From a bacterium (lineage in GTDB: Bacteria; Patescibacteriota; Saccharimonadia; Saccharimonadales; UBA4665), in NCBI GenBank assembly GCA_021804085.1, contig JAJZKM010000007.1, forward strand, positions 1 to 39,334: a stretch of DNA of 39,334 nt. Direction: 5' to 3'. The position numbers and the translations under genes are program-made. The notes under the pieces were generated by a model. That model was not told the origin of the DNA, searched no databases, and was given only the letters and a program-made list of their open reading frames with translations. Shown here in pieces: positions 1-7,946 of the stretch (its first letter is position 1; the number at the start of each line of letters is the position of its first letter).

Positions 1-244
1 AGTGTTTTACTGCCATCCGGTATGCTTTTGATCGTCGTTCAAGTTTTGATCGTGTCTTAACTACTGCATTTTTTTCACTTTTCTTATCAATAGTTTGCTT
101 GGCTAATTTTCGTTCTTCCTTGAGCTTTATGGCTTCAGTTTCTTTAATTACTTTGGCACTTCTCTTACCTGATTTAGCTAAAGGTTCTGATTTTATAACT
201 TTGACATTTTCTTCTGAAGTCTTTTCGTTCTTTAATTCGGGCAT
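1..244 (-). CDS. rplA: 50S ribosomal protein L1, 5' part (runs off window)
   Basis: This gene is not in the ORF track, but the minus strand is open from an ATG at 244 to the window edge. The visible 81 residues start MPELKNEKTSEENVK, continue as a Lys/Glu-rich stretch, and reach RSKAYRMAVKH, which resembles the start of the L1 core (RSKxYRxA). It follows rplK after 66 nt, the usual rplK-rplA order, and has AAAGGAT as ribosome binding site. L1 forms the mobile stalk that helps E-site tRNA leave. The long charged N-terminal extension is extra compared with E. coli L1. The C-terminal two thirds are outside the window, so identity rests on context and the short core start. Confidence 0.82.
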   Translation of the reverse strand, partial: MPELKNEKTSEENVKVIKSEPLAKSGKRSAKVIKETEAIKLKEERKLAKQTIDKKSEKNAVVKTRSKLERRSKAYRMAVKH

Positions 245-310
245 TTCGTATCCTTTCGTGGTTCAAACGGCTTATACCAAGCCTCCCAGCATGATTGATT
301 TATTAAACTA

Positions 311-739
311 TTATTCGATTTCAACACCCATACTTCTGGCTGTTCCTGCAATCATTTTCTTTACTGCATCGATATCTTCTGTATTCATGTCTTTGACTTT
401 TTCTTCTGCGATTTTTGTTAGATCTGACTGACTTAATTTCTTTGTAATTTTTTCGCTATTAGGTCGTCCCGATCCTTTTTCTATTTTCAGTGCAGCCTTA
501 ATTCTGTCATCAGCTGGAGGGCTAGTTACACGAAAATTAATACTACGATCTTCGAATACTGTTATGTGTACGGTAAGTTCAGCTCCCTGCATGTCTTTGG
601 TTTGTTCGTTGAATGGGTTAATGAAGTCCATCATATTCACTCCATATTGACCAAGCACACTACCTACTGGTGGCGCAGGACTAGCCGCACCGGCTTTAAT
701 TTTCATCTTTAAATTTGCCCTAACGGGTTTGGTTGCCAT
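311..739 (-). CDS. rplK: 50S ribosomal protein L11
   Basis: This is a full-length L11 (142 aa; the family is about 141). The N-terminal domain shows KIKAGAASPAPPVGSVLGQYG and the factor-binding loop, and the C-terminal rRNA-binding domain has GSGRPNSEKITKKLSQSDL and the ending IAGTARSMGVEIE. L11 binds the GTPase-associated centre of 23S rRNA. The start ATG at 739 is preceded by AAGGAG at 5-nt spacing and by a promoter (TTGCAA-17-TAGTAT). It is the first gene of an rplK-rplA unit and is separated from nusG by an unusually long spacer. Confidence 0.97.
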   Translation of the reverse strand: MATKPVRANLKMKIKAGAASPAPPVGSVLGQYGVNMMDFINPFNEQTKDMQGAELTVHITVFEDRSINFRVTSPPADDRIKAALKIEKGSGRPNSEKITKKLSQSDLTKIAEEKVKDMNTEDIDAVKKMIAGTARSMGVEIE

Positions 740-775
740 AAAAACTCCTTAAAAACGAGTACGTAACAGATTAAT

Positions 776-804
776 ATACTACTATCAACACCGATTATTT
801 GCAA
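776..804 (-). promoter_or_regulatory. Promoter of rplK-rplA
   Basis: On the minus strand TTGCAA (799-804) is followed after 17 nt by TAGTAT (776-781). This would give a leader of about 30 nt carrying the AAGGAG ribosome binding site of rplK. Spacing is ideal and the -35 box matches consensus at 4 of 6 positions. It is predicted from sequence only. Confidence 0.55.
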
Positions 805-847
805 GCAAGTATTTATAAAATTTTTTTTACTCGCCATATATATTGCA

Positions 848-879
848 CACTTTCATTAAACTAGAAAGGAATGAAAGTG
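848..879 (-). promoter_or_regulatory. Perfect 10-bp hairpin upstream of rplK
   Basis: CACTTTCATT and AATGAAAGTG pair perfectly around a 12-nt loop. There is no T-tract on either side, so it is not a standard terminator. It lies upstream of the predicted rplK promoter and so would only be in an mRNA that starts further up or reads through from nusG. It could be a processing site or protein target; function unknown. Confidence 0.45.
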
Positions 880-1225
880 GGACATATTATTTAAGGATTA
901 ATTGTTATTGCTGTTGAGAGGTTGCTCTGTTCTGCTAACTATTTTGCTAGTTTGTGATGACAATACATGAAAGCTTAGTGAGTTCTTCGAGTATAGTTCC
1001 GAATCGGAAATCAAGACTGGATTTCGGGAAGCATTTAACATCCATATCTAAGCGACCTATATAATTTATAATATTATCTCTTTACTATAAATTAATTGCG
1101 ATCGCTAGAATTTAATAAGTGTATGATTTCGACTAACGTTAATCTAGCCATTAATTTGTCGTTATGGGTATATTTTTTAAGTACTGCTAGTACGGAGAAA
1201 TTCTGCTAAGACAATAACCAGTATG

Positions 1226-1789
1226 CTACCCTACTCGTTTAACCTGCAAGCTGTCTAATTCAACAGGTGTTTCGCGACCAAACATATTTACTAGTACTTT
1301 CAATTTACCTTTTTGTAAGTCAATTTCGCTAATGCTCCCATCAAATCCTTTGAATGGTCCGTCTGTTATATTTACGACGTCTCCAATCTCGTAATCAATT
1401 TTGTGCTTTGGCTGTTCTAATCCCATGCGCTTTTGAATTTTTTCAATTTCATCTTGTTCTATAGGAGTTGGATCTGTGCCACTACCTACAAAACCAGTAA
1501 CGCTAGGAGTGTTCCGTACAGTATACCAAGCATCTTCACTAAGCTTCATTTGTACCAGAACATACCCTTGAAAAATTTTCTTTTCTACTACTCGTCGCTT
1601 GCCGTTTTTTATTTCGATCATTTTTTCTTTCGGGACCAGCACTTCGTATATTTTATCACCCATATCTAGACTATCTGCTCGTTGTCTAATACTTTCGGCG
1701 ACTTTTTCTTCATATCCACTGTATGTATGAATTGCATACCAACGTTTATTGGTGTCATATCTCTTACTGTTCGTGGTAGTCATGGTCAT
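1226..1789 (-). CDS. nusG: Transcription termination/antitermination protein NusG
   Basis: The 187-aa protein has the NGN domain (KRWYAIHTYSGYEEKVAESI near residue 15, then FQGYVLVQM and NTPSVTGFVG) and a C-terminal KOW domain (IGDVVNITDGPFKGFDGSISEI, then VLVNMFGRETPVELD). NusG binds the RNA polymerase clamp helices and links the polymerase to Rho or to ribosomal protein S10. GGAGG lies 7 nt before the ATG at 1789. It follows secE by 19 nt, the classic secE-nusG pair. Confidence 0.97.
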   Translation of the reverse strand: MTMTTTNSKRYDTNKRWYAIHTYSGYEEKVAESIRQRADSLDMGDKIYEVLVPKEKMIEIKNGKRRVVEKKIFQGYVLVQMKLSEDAWYTVRNTPSVTGFVGSGTDPTPIEQDEIEKIQKRMGLEQPKHKIDYEIGDVVNITDGPFKGFDGSISEIDLQKGKLKVLVNMFGRETPVELDSLQVKRVG

Positions 1790-1808
1790 GTGATATCCTC
1801 CTCTGTTT

Positions 1809-2186
1809 TTAATTATGTTTACCTAAAATAATATTCTTGAATAGATGGCTCAGGCCGTAATCAAGCGTAGCCACTATAGCGCCAATAACAATAGCAAAAG
1901 CAAGTACAGCCATTGTTAGGCGGATTGAAGTTTTTCGATCTGGCCATGTAACCATCCGAATTTCTTTCCAGCTATTACGAAAAAAAGTCGGCACAATAAT
2001 TTTACCGATAATCCGAAAAGCTTTATAGCGACCAAAGAATTTAGAACATTTAACGAAAGGTGCTGTTATCACTAATCTTGTTTTTAGATAATTCCGCTTC
2101 TTTTTATTATGCGGCTGATTAGCCTCATTGGCTTTTTCTCTCAAAGATTGTGGTGGTTTGAGTCGGCGCTTTGGTTTCTCCGCCAT
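1809..2186 (-). CDS. secE: Preprotein translocase subunit SecE
   Basis: At 125 aa this is longer than the minimal SecE (about 60 aa). The conserved part is at the C-terminus: FFRNSWKEIRMVTWPDRKTS, the amphipathic helix and hinge of SecE, followed by one membrane helix (LTMAVLAFAIVIGAIVATL). The first 60-odd residues are a Lys/Arg-rich extension (MAEKPKRRLKPPQSLREKAN) without a clear second membrane segment. SecE clamps SecY in the protein-conducting channel; SecY is encoded near 21 kb. Confidence 0.93.
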   Translation of the reverse strand: MAEKPKRRLKPPQSLREKANEANQPHNKKKRNYLKTRLVITAPFVKCSKFFGRYKAFRIIGKIIVPTFFRNSWKEIRMVTWPDRKTSIRLTMAVLAFAIVIGAIVATLDYGLSHLFKNIILGKHN

Positions 2187-2210
2187 TCTTATATTCTCTC
2201 TTTCCTAATT

Positions 2211-2238
2211 AAAAAGCCTACAATTAATCATTGTAGGC
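2211..2238 (-). terminator. Terminator-like hairpin just upstream of secE
   Basis: GCCTACAAT (2216-2224) and ATTGTAGGC (2230-2238) form a perfect 9-bp stem with a 5-nt loop. On the minus strand it is followed by TTTTT, so it has the form of an intrinsic terminator firing toward secE. The only upstream DNA on that strand is antisense to the glycosyltransferase gene, so it either stops antisense transcription or attenuates a secE-nusG transcript that starts further up. Confidence 0.6.
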
Positions 2239-2341
2239 ATCTAATGTCAAGTTTATCACTGCATGCCATTGCCTGACAAGTGCCTGTTTTGTTTTTTACT
2301 CTATGTATATAGTCTTTACTTAGTGATAGTATGTATTTTTA

Positions 2342-3826
2342 GTGACACTGTTTGTGATTGTCTTATTGGTTGCATCTGTAATTGTTGAGCTTGTTTTAGT
2401 GTGTAAACCGATTTGGCGCCATCGGAGGAATTTTGCTAGGTTATTACTTACATTATTGATATTAGAAAGTGTATGGCTGTTGCTTTTGGAACCATTCCAT
2501 ATTTACGTATGGATAATCTCAATAATATCTTTCTACCGTGCTGTAAATATCTATCGCATTTTGAAAAACAGGTTTAGTAATGAGCATTTGTTGTATTCCT
2601 TTCAAAATACATCTCGAAAACTTATCCTTGCTCAAATCATAATCGGAATTATTGGTATATATTTGGATACTCTTAGGGTTTCAAATGATTTGTGGATTTT
2701 TGATGCATTATTGGGTTTATTGATCGCTATCGCTATGACAATAAGCATAGTGCCTATTAAGCGTTCTAGTTCCTTGATTAATGCCGAAAAACTTGCTGTG
2801 AGTAAACTGCCCACTTTGAGCGTGTTGATACCGGCTAGAAATGAGAGTGACTCGCTTAACGAATGTTTGATCTCTTTGTTGGCTTGTAACTACCCAAAAT
2901 TAGAAATAATAGTGTTGGATGATGCTTCGTCGGATAGGCGAACTCCTGAGATAATCAGATCATTTGCGCATGATGGTGTTATCTTTATTCCCGGAAAAGA
3001 ATGCCCATCGAAATGGTTGGCTAAAAATTGGGCTTATCAGCAACTTCTTGATTCTTCTAATGGTGAGTTAGTTTTATTTTGTGGTGCAGATACAAAGTTT
3101 AATCCAAGTGCACTCACAGATTTAGTGAGTGAATTGATGGAGCATGAATTAATGATGTTATCTCTTATGCCGGTTAACGTCTACTCAACTCAAGTAAGAT
3201 ATAGGATTTTGCAACCATTAAGGTATAGCTGGGAAATTGCTCTACCTCGTCGTCTTTTATGGCGTCCACCAGTCTTGTCAACGTGTTGGCTGGCTAAACG
3301 TTCGTTCCTTTTTGGCTCAGGAAGCTTTAAGGCTATTTCGAGACGTATTTCTCCTGAAAGTTACTTTGCAGGAATTGCTTTTCGTAGCCATAAATATAAA
3401 TTTTTACGAACATTGCTGGTTACTAGTAATAAACCAGTAAAAGATCAACTAGAAACCAGCATAAGGGTTAGATATCCACAACTCAGAAGAAGACCTGAGA
3501 TTGTCGCACTATTCACGATGCTTGAAATATTTAATTTTTTTGGCTTAATTCCACTGTCGTTGGTCGCCGGTCTTGATGGAAATTGGATTTTGATGAGTAT
3601 TGGCCTAGTCGGTATTGTATTTTATTTTTTTACTTTCGGTTTCGTTACCTCGTTAACTTATCGGCGATTTGTTTTTTCTGGATATTTTTTTTGGCCTTTG
3701 GCGGTTCTTGTCGATATATGGTTGATTAATGTTTCAATGATTAAATATGAATTTGGAACTGTATCTTGGAAAGGACGAAACATAGATCATTCTGTTATGA
3801 ATCCTCAAGCTGACAATGTTTCGTAG
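2342..3826 (+). CDS. Membrane-bound family 2 glycosyltransferase
   Basis: The 494-aa protein starts with several membrane helices (MTLFVIVLLVASVIVELVLV and two to three more up to about residue 140). A GT-A fold domain follows (LPTLSVLIPARNESDSLNEC near 155-175, EIIVLDDASSD for nucleotide-sugar binding, FCGADTKF in the DxD position), and then three to four C-terminal helices. I do not see a QxxRW motif, so it is not a cellulose-synthase type; the layout resembles carotenoid or lipid-carrier glycosyltransferases. The acceptor is unknown. The start is GTG at 2342 with no Shine-Dalgarno sequence. It converges on the histidine kinase with a 1-nt gap. Confidence 0.8.
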   Translation: MTLFVIVLLVASVIVELVLVCKPIWRHRRNFARLLLTLLILESVWLLLLEPFHIYVWIISIISFYRAVNIYRILKNRFSNEHLLYSFQNTSRKLILAQIIIGIIGIYLDTLRVSNDLWIFDALLGLLIAIAMTISIVPIKRSSSLINAEKLAVSKLPTLSVLIPARNESDSLNECLISLLACNYPKLEIIVLDDASSDRRTPEIIRSFAHDGVIFIPGKECPSKWLAKNWAYQQLLDSSNGELVLFCGADTKFNPSALTDLVSELMEHELMMLSLMPVNVYSTQVRYRILQPLRYSWEIALPRRLLWRPPVLSTCWLAKRSFLFGSGSFKAISRRISPESYFAGIAFRSHKYKFLRTLLVTSNKPVKDQLETSIRVRYPQLRRRPEIVALFTMLEIFNFFGLIPLSLVAGLDGNWILMSIGLVGIVFYFFTFGFVTSLTYRRFVFSGYFFWPLAVLVDIWLINVSMIKYEFGTVSWKGRNIDHSVMNPQADNVS

Positions 3827-3827
3827 C

Positions 3828-4937
3828 CTAATTAAGGCTTGGAAAGTATATATTAAAAGTCGTACCAACATTAAGTTCACTTTTAAAAGTTATATCAGTA
3901 TTGATTAAATTTGCTAATTTCATTGATACATATAACCCCAAGCCAGTTCCACTAGATTGTCTAGTCCTGTAGTCTTCGGATCTAAAAAATTTGTCAAAAA
4001 TTCGCAATTGGTCAGGTTTACTGATGCCGATTCCCGTATCAATGATATTAATTTCTATTCCTTTTTCATGCTGCTTCGCGGCTATGGTTACTCCACCATT
4101 TGCGGTGTATTTAAGTGCATTGGTAATAATATTTTGTAATATTTCTACAACATACAGTTTTGAAGATCTCAAGGTTTCGAGTTTTGGATCGATAATAGCT
4201 TTAATATATAATCCCTTGTTTGTTGCCGTGCTTTGATAATTGCGAACTAGCTCTTCTATTAAATCAGGGACATTAATATTTTCAGTATCAAAGTTTTCTC
4301 TTCCCCTCTCTGCATGACTAAGCGTAGCTAGATCGTTGATCATATCGGCCAAATAAAGGATTTGGCGATGCGCTTCCTGGAGCGCTTTATCTATCGTCTC
4401 TTGTGGTCCATGCTGCGAAAATATAAGTAATGCATTAGATATATTACCTTCTGCGATTGTAACCGGTGTTCTGAGCTCATGAGACACAACGCTAACAAAT
4501 TCATCTTTCTCGTCCTCAAGAGATTTTTCGTAAGTGATATCTCTTAACATGAGCACATATCCTTCTTGCCCGTCAGCACCGAAGCCTGGATGAACAGGTG
4601 TTATGCTCATATACAAATTAGACATGCTACCATCTTCATATACAATGTGCATGTCTCGATTTGAAGTTGGAATTGTAATATCGTTAATTAATTGTCGCAT
4701 ATCTACTGGCTGATTATTTTTATCCAATGGTTTTAATACATTAGTGAGTGGCTCGCCTGAGTTAAGATTATTACGGTTAAGAATATTCAAAGCCGCACCG
4801 TTAAATAACACAATATTAATATTTTTATCTATTGCTATTACGCCATCCGACATGCTGTTAATTAGGCTAATTAGACGACCATAGGACAAATGCTCAGTGG
4901 GCTCAATGTTTGGTTGCGTTATGTTTTGTGTGTTCAT
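3828..4937 (-). CDS. Soluble PAS-domain sensor histidine kinase
   Basis: The 369-aa protein has a PAS domain (about 20-138; SMSDGVIAIDKNINIVLFNG), a HisKA domain with the phospho-acceptor His153 in VSHELRTP, and a HATPase domain with N-box (LQNIITNALKY), G1 (DTGIGI, 300-305) and G2 (GTGLGL, 330-335). All catalytic motifs are intact. There is no membrane segment, so it senses something inside the cell. No response regulator is encoded in this window, making it an orphan kinase here. It sits 13 nt downstream of the YgjP-like gene. Confidence 0.93.
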   Translation of the reverse strand: MNTQNITQPNIEPTEHLSYGRLISLINSMSDGVIAIDKNINIVLFNGAALNILNRNNLNSGEPLTNVLKPLDKNNQPVDMRQLINDITIPTSNRDMHIVYEDGSMSNLYMSITPVHPGFGADGQEGYVLMLRDITYEKSLEDEKDEFVSVVSHELRTPVTIAEGNISNALLIFSQHGPQETIDKALQEAHRQILYLADMINDLATLSHAERGRENFDTENINVPDLIEELVRNYQSTATNKGLYIKAIIDPKLETLRSSKLYVVEILQNIITNALKYTANGGVTIAAKQHEKGIEINIIDTGIGISKPDQLRIFDKFFRSEDYRTRQSSGTGLGLYVSMKLANLINTDITFKSELNVGTTFNIYFPSLN

Positions 4938-4950
4938 ATTAGTCTTTACT

Positions 4951-5685
4951 TTATATCTTGTTTAAATTAATTTCATTATTTTTATTAATAATAATAGGTG
5001 CGAAGTTGTTCAGTTGTCTTCTATTTTCACGAGCTTTAGGTTGCATAGATTCAAGCATATCCCAAAAGTCTTTACCGTGATTCAAATGTTTCGTGTGAGT
5101 AAGTTCATGTAAAATTACATAATCTATTAACTCCCAAGGTAGTTGAACTAGATAAAGATTTAAAACTATTTTCTGTTTCTGGTCACAGCTACCCCAGCGA
5201 CGCCGCATGGCTTTAATGCTGATGCTCGAAAAATTTAGTCCATTGACTGATGCTAAAGAAATTAGACGGGCTGTAAGTAGATTTTCTGCTTGTAGTCGTA
5301 AAGCGCGAGTAGCTGCCAGTATAGCCACTGACTGTACTTCTTCGGACTCTATGCCTAAAAGATGTGGATACTTTATAATTATTTGATTGCCGCTTATGCG
5401 AGAATGAGGTTTAGAGGTGACATTATCTATTGGTTTAAAAGTAAGATGATGTGCTTTTCCTATTTGCTGTCCGTCATAAAGTGGGTTTGTCCTGGTAATT
5501 CGTTCGTTAATCCATGTTTTTCTTGAATTGACAAAATCGACTGCAGCTTGATATGAAGTCCACGTAGGTATTGAAACCCTAATAACACCTTCTGGAGATA
5601 ATGTAATTTTTAAATTTTGATTGGAACGCCGTTTGGTTATTTTTACTGGTCCTACGTTCTCAAGCACAAACGTTTTGCTAGGCAT
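4951..5685 (-). CDS. YgjP/SprT-like zinc metallopeptidase (DUF45, M48-type)
   Basis: The 244-aa protein ends in the YgjP signature: RRRWGSCDQKQKIVLNLYL, then the zinc site HELTH (193-197) with a likely third ligand His203 in LNHGKDFW. The N-terminal 100 residues have the KRRSNQNLKITLSPEG...VSIP pattern of this family. Substrates of YgjP-like proteins are poorly known. It lies between the AAA kinase (17-nt gap) and the histidine kinase and is probably co-transcribed with both. Confidence 0.88.
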   Translation of the reverse strand: MPSKTFVLENVGPVKITKRRSNQNLKITLSPEGVIRVSIPTWTSYQAAVDFVNSRKTWINERITRTNPLYDGQQIGKAHHLTFKPIDNVTSKPHSRISGNQIIIKYPHLLGIESEEVQSVAILAATRALRLQAENLLTARLISLASVNGLNFSSISIKAMRRRWGSCDQKQKIVLNLYLVQLPWELIDYVILHELTHTKHLNHGKDFWDMLESMQPKARENRRQLNNFAPIIINKNNEINLNKI

Positions 5686-5702
5686 TTTTATCTTTCCGAA
5701 AA

Positions 5703-6368
5703 TTATCTGATCATAATGTTTCGTCGACGGGTAGCATCTACTCTTCCTCCGGAGGGGTTTGGAATCAAATTTACTAATCCCGGCTTTGGCAGCCCGGCAC
5801 CTACGTCGTTAACATGCAGCATATTCATATCATGAAGTTTTTTTAGGATTGCCGATAATTGAGTAGAAAATTCATGCTTACCACTTATAACTACATAGTC
5901 TTCCGCGTTTGTTGGGTTTTGCATATAACTTAGTATCGAATCGAAAGTGGTGCGATCTATTGGTGATGAGTAGCGATCATCGACACGGCGTCGATCGCGT
6001 TTTTGTGTTCTCAAAAACGCCGACTCAGCATCTATTTGTATCCAAACAACAAGTGGTTGGGCGTTTGATTTTCTAGATACATCGCGTAATCTGTGACGTT
6101 GAGCTGCACGTAGCGCGTTCGTATCGTAAATTACACTTATCCCAGCTGCAATAAATTCTTCTGTCATATAATCCATTAGTTGAGACACAGCATTGTTTTC
6201 CTGTTTGTCGTAACGAGGATGCTCAAACAAATCGTTACGTATCTTTTCGCCTTGTACATGTGTAGCTCGTAAGTTCTGAGCTAATTGTCTAGCGAAATAA
6301 CTTTTTCCAGCACCCGGATATCCGTAAAGCATTATAAGTAGCGGTTTCGTTAGATCAATTTTACTCAT
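5703..6368 (-). CDS. AAA-type P-loop kinase (zeta-toxin/polynucleotide kinase-like)
   Basis: The 221-aa protein has a Walker A loop GYPGAGKS (16-23), an arm with EKIRNDLFEHPRYDKQEN, a Walker B-like VIYDTNALRAAQRHRLRD and a lid with RTQKRDRRRVDDR. This is the layout of small AAA_33 nucleoside or polynucleotide kinases. The substrate cannot be told from sequence. The C-terminal 30 residues (LPKPGLVNLIPNPSGGR) are an unusual Pro/Gly-rich tail. It leads the kinase-YgjP-histidine kinase unit and has no Shine-Dalgarno sequence; see the promoter at 6379. Confidence 0.8.
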   Translation of the reverse strand: MSKIDLTKPLLIMLYGYPGAGKSYFARQLAQNLRATHVQGEKIRNDLFEHPRYDKQENNAVSQLMDYMTEEFIAAGISVIYDTNALRAAQRHRLRDVSRKSNAQPLVVWIQIDAESAFLRTQKRDRRRVDDRYSSPIDRTTFDSILSYMQNPTNAEDYVVISGKHEFSTQLSAILKKLHDMNMLHVNDVGAGLPKPGLVNLIPNPSGGRVDATRRRNIMIR

Positions 6369-6378
6369 TTATATATTA

Positions 6379-6407
6379 TGTATAGCAGATATAAGACTAA
6401 TTGAAAA
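6379..6407 (-). promoter_or_regulatory. Promoter of the AAA kinase-YgjP-histidine kinase unit
   Basis: TTTTCA (6402-6407) and TATACA (6379-6384) are spaced by 17 nt on the minus strand. Only 10 nt separate the -10 box from the start codon, so the mRNA would have a leader of a few nt at most. The -35 box is a modest match. Confidence 0.4.
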
Positions 6408-6473
6408 GTGTTAGTGTTTATTTTTTTAATTAAAAATTTTTTAATTAAATGCTATAGTCTATGCAGTAACATT

Positions 6474-6548
6474 AGGGGTGTCCGTTAATGGCTAAGCGGC
6501 AGCTCTCCAAAAGCTGTGCTGTCGGTTCGAATCCGACCACCCCTGCCA
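6474..6548 (+). tRNA. tRNA-Trp (anticodon CCA)
   Basis: The acceptor stem AGGGGTG pairs with CACCCCT. The anticodon stem CAGCT/AGCTG holds the loop CTCCAAA with anticodon CCA. The T-arm GTCGGTTCGAATCCGAC is standard and the 3' CCA is encoded. The anticodon reads UGG only. Its synthetase, trpS, is in the same window at 14835. Confidence 0.97.
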
Positions 6549-6679
6549 ACTATCTTTTTGTTCTTATTTTTAATCGATGATTAAATTTCAATAGCTCAAT
6601 AATAACTAGTTAGAAGGGTTTGTTAATAGATATTTATTATTTATAAAATAACCAAAAGCAGTATTTAGGAGTTGGGGGG

Positions 6680-6708
6680 TTGCGCTTAAGCTTTGATTTT
6701 TCTATAAT
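6680..6708 (+). promoter_or_regulatory. Promoter of the alpha-glucan operon
   Basis: TTGCGC (6680-6685) and a perfect TATAAT (6703-6708) are separated by 17 nt. The start codon of the GT4 gene lies 32 nt after the -10 box. No other gene lies between, and the operon needs its own promoter because the tRNA upstream is a separate unit. Confidence 0.65.
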
Positions 6709-6740
6709 TTCTAGAGGGCTGAATAAAATCTAAAAAAATA

Positions 6741-7946
6741 ATGAAAGTTTTAATGCTTGGCTGGGAATTGCCGCCACATAATAGTGGTGGTTTGGGGGTA
6801 GCATGTTATCAATTATGTGAGGCTTTGTCTAAAGATGAAGTTGATCTTGAATTTATCCTGCCATACAAAGCTGAGCATAGCATAGAGTTCATGAAAGTCT
6901 CGGCAGCCAGTCCAACTGGTGTTTTGGAGATTATACAATCTGGAATTGCATACGATAGTTATAAATTTATTTATAGTGACGGCCACGAAGAATGGAACGA
7001 CATCTATTCGCAAGTAAGATTCTACGAAAATGCCGTCGCTAACATGTCTAAGAACATTAGTTTTGATATTGTTCATGCTCATGACTGGCTAACTTTCAGA
7101 GCAGCGCTAAGAGTTAAGCAAATAAAGGGTTGCCCGGTTGTGCTGCACGTACATTCTATAGAATCTGATCGTGCAGGTGGAAATCCCGGTAATCCGTTAG
7201 TAAGAGAGATCGAAGAAATATCAATGCTTGCAGCTGATGTGATAGTTGCGGTTAGTCATCTAACAAAACAATCTATAATTCGAGAGTACGGTATTCCTGG
7301 GGATAAGATTGAGGTTGTGCATAATAGCATTGATCGTAATATATTTGACCCAATAGATGATCACAATGCCTATAGGTATTTGAATCAAATGAAGTCTCAG
7401 GGTTACAAGATAGTAACTAATATTGGACGACTTACGGTGCAGAAAGGTCTTGTTAATTTTCTGCATGCTGCGCGAATGGTCATTGACCAAGTTCCTAAAA
7501 CGATTTTTTTAATAGTTGGAAGTGGCGAACAATATCAAGAGCTAGTAACTCTTTCTTCAGATCTAGGTATAGGCGCCAATGTTATATTTACTGGTTTCCA
7601 GCGCGGTAAAAATTGGCGTGATTCGTTTTCAATTTCTGATTTATTTGTTATGCCTTCAGTTTCTGAGCCATTCGGATTAACTCCTCTTGAGGCTGGTTTT
7701 TATGGTGTTCCATCGGTAGTTAGCAAACAGTCTGGTGTAACCGAAATACTGCATAATTGCCTTAAAGTCGATTTTTGGGATGTTGTTGAGATTGCAAATA
7801 AAATCACCGCTGTTATCAAGAGTGATGTTTTAAGGGAAACATTAAGCCAAGAACTAGATAAAGAGCTACTGTCTCTTAGCTGGTCGGAGTCAGCTCGCAA
7901 AATTAAGACTCTATATAATCGTCACCTTGAGGGAGTAACGGCTTGA
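6741..7946 (+). CDS. GT4-type glycosyltransferase, glycogen-synthase-like
   Basis: The 401-aa GT-B protein starts MKVLMLGWELPPHNSGGLG, the N-terminal ADP/UDP-glucose loop pattern of glycogen synthase-like enzymes. It has the DIVHAHDWLT motif near residue 110, then HVHSIESDRAGG, and the C-terminal donor-binding motif SEPFGLTPLEAGFYGVPSVV with the E-x7-E pair. It probably adds glucose from a nucleotide sugar to an alpha-glucan. Its stop overlaps the TTG start of the GH57 gene (TTGA), so the two are translationally coupled. The GH57 and GH15 partners make an alpha-glucan role much more likely than a cell-wall role. Confidence 0.87.
   Translation: MKVLMLGWELPPHNSGGLGVACYQLCEALSKDEVDLEFILPYKAEHSIEFMKVSAASPTGVLEIIQSGIAYDSYKFIYSDGHEEWNDIYSQVRFYENAVANMSKNISFDIVHAHDWLTFRAALRVKQIKGCPVVLHVHSIESDRAGGNPGNPLVREIEEISMLAADVIVAVSHLTKQSIIREYGIPGDKIEVVHNSIDRNIFDPIDDHNAYRYLNQMKSQGYKIVTNIGRLTVQKGLVNFLHAARMVIDQVPKTIFLIVGSGEQYQELVTLSSDLGIGANVIFTGFQRGKNWRDSFSISDLFVMPSVSEPFGLTPLEAGFYGVPSVVSKQSGVTEILHNCLKVDFWDVVEIANKITAVIKSDVLRETLSQELDKELLSLSWSESARKIKTLYNRHLEGVTA

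Larger units (their letters stand above)
740..1225. other. 486-nt non-coding spacer between nusG and rplK
   Basis: I see no gene in either strand here, although nusG and rplK are normally almost adjacent. It holds the rplK promoter, a perfect 10-bp inverted repeat (848-879), a 13-nt palindrome TTCCGAATCGGAA (997-1009) and, overlapping it, a second possible stem GAAATC/GATTTC (1007-1025). No tRNA-like T-loop, tmRNA, SRP or RNase P signature was found. Confidence 0.6.

Noticed and set aside
99-431. Plus-strand ORF of 110 aa
   Set aside because: It is antisense to rplA and rplK, both clearly coding on minus.
6474-6548. UGA read as an amino acid (as in some CPR lineages)
   Set aside because: Genes such as the GT4 gene end in TGA at sensible places and the Trp tRNA has a CCA anticodon; Gracilibacteria-type recoding is not supported.
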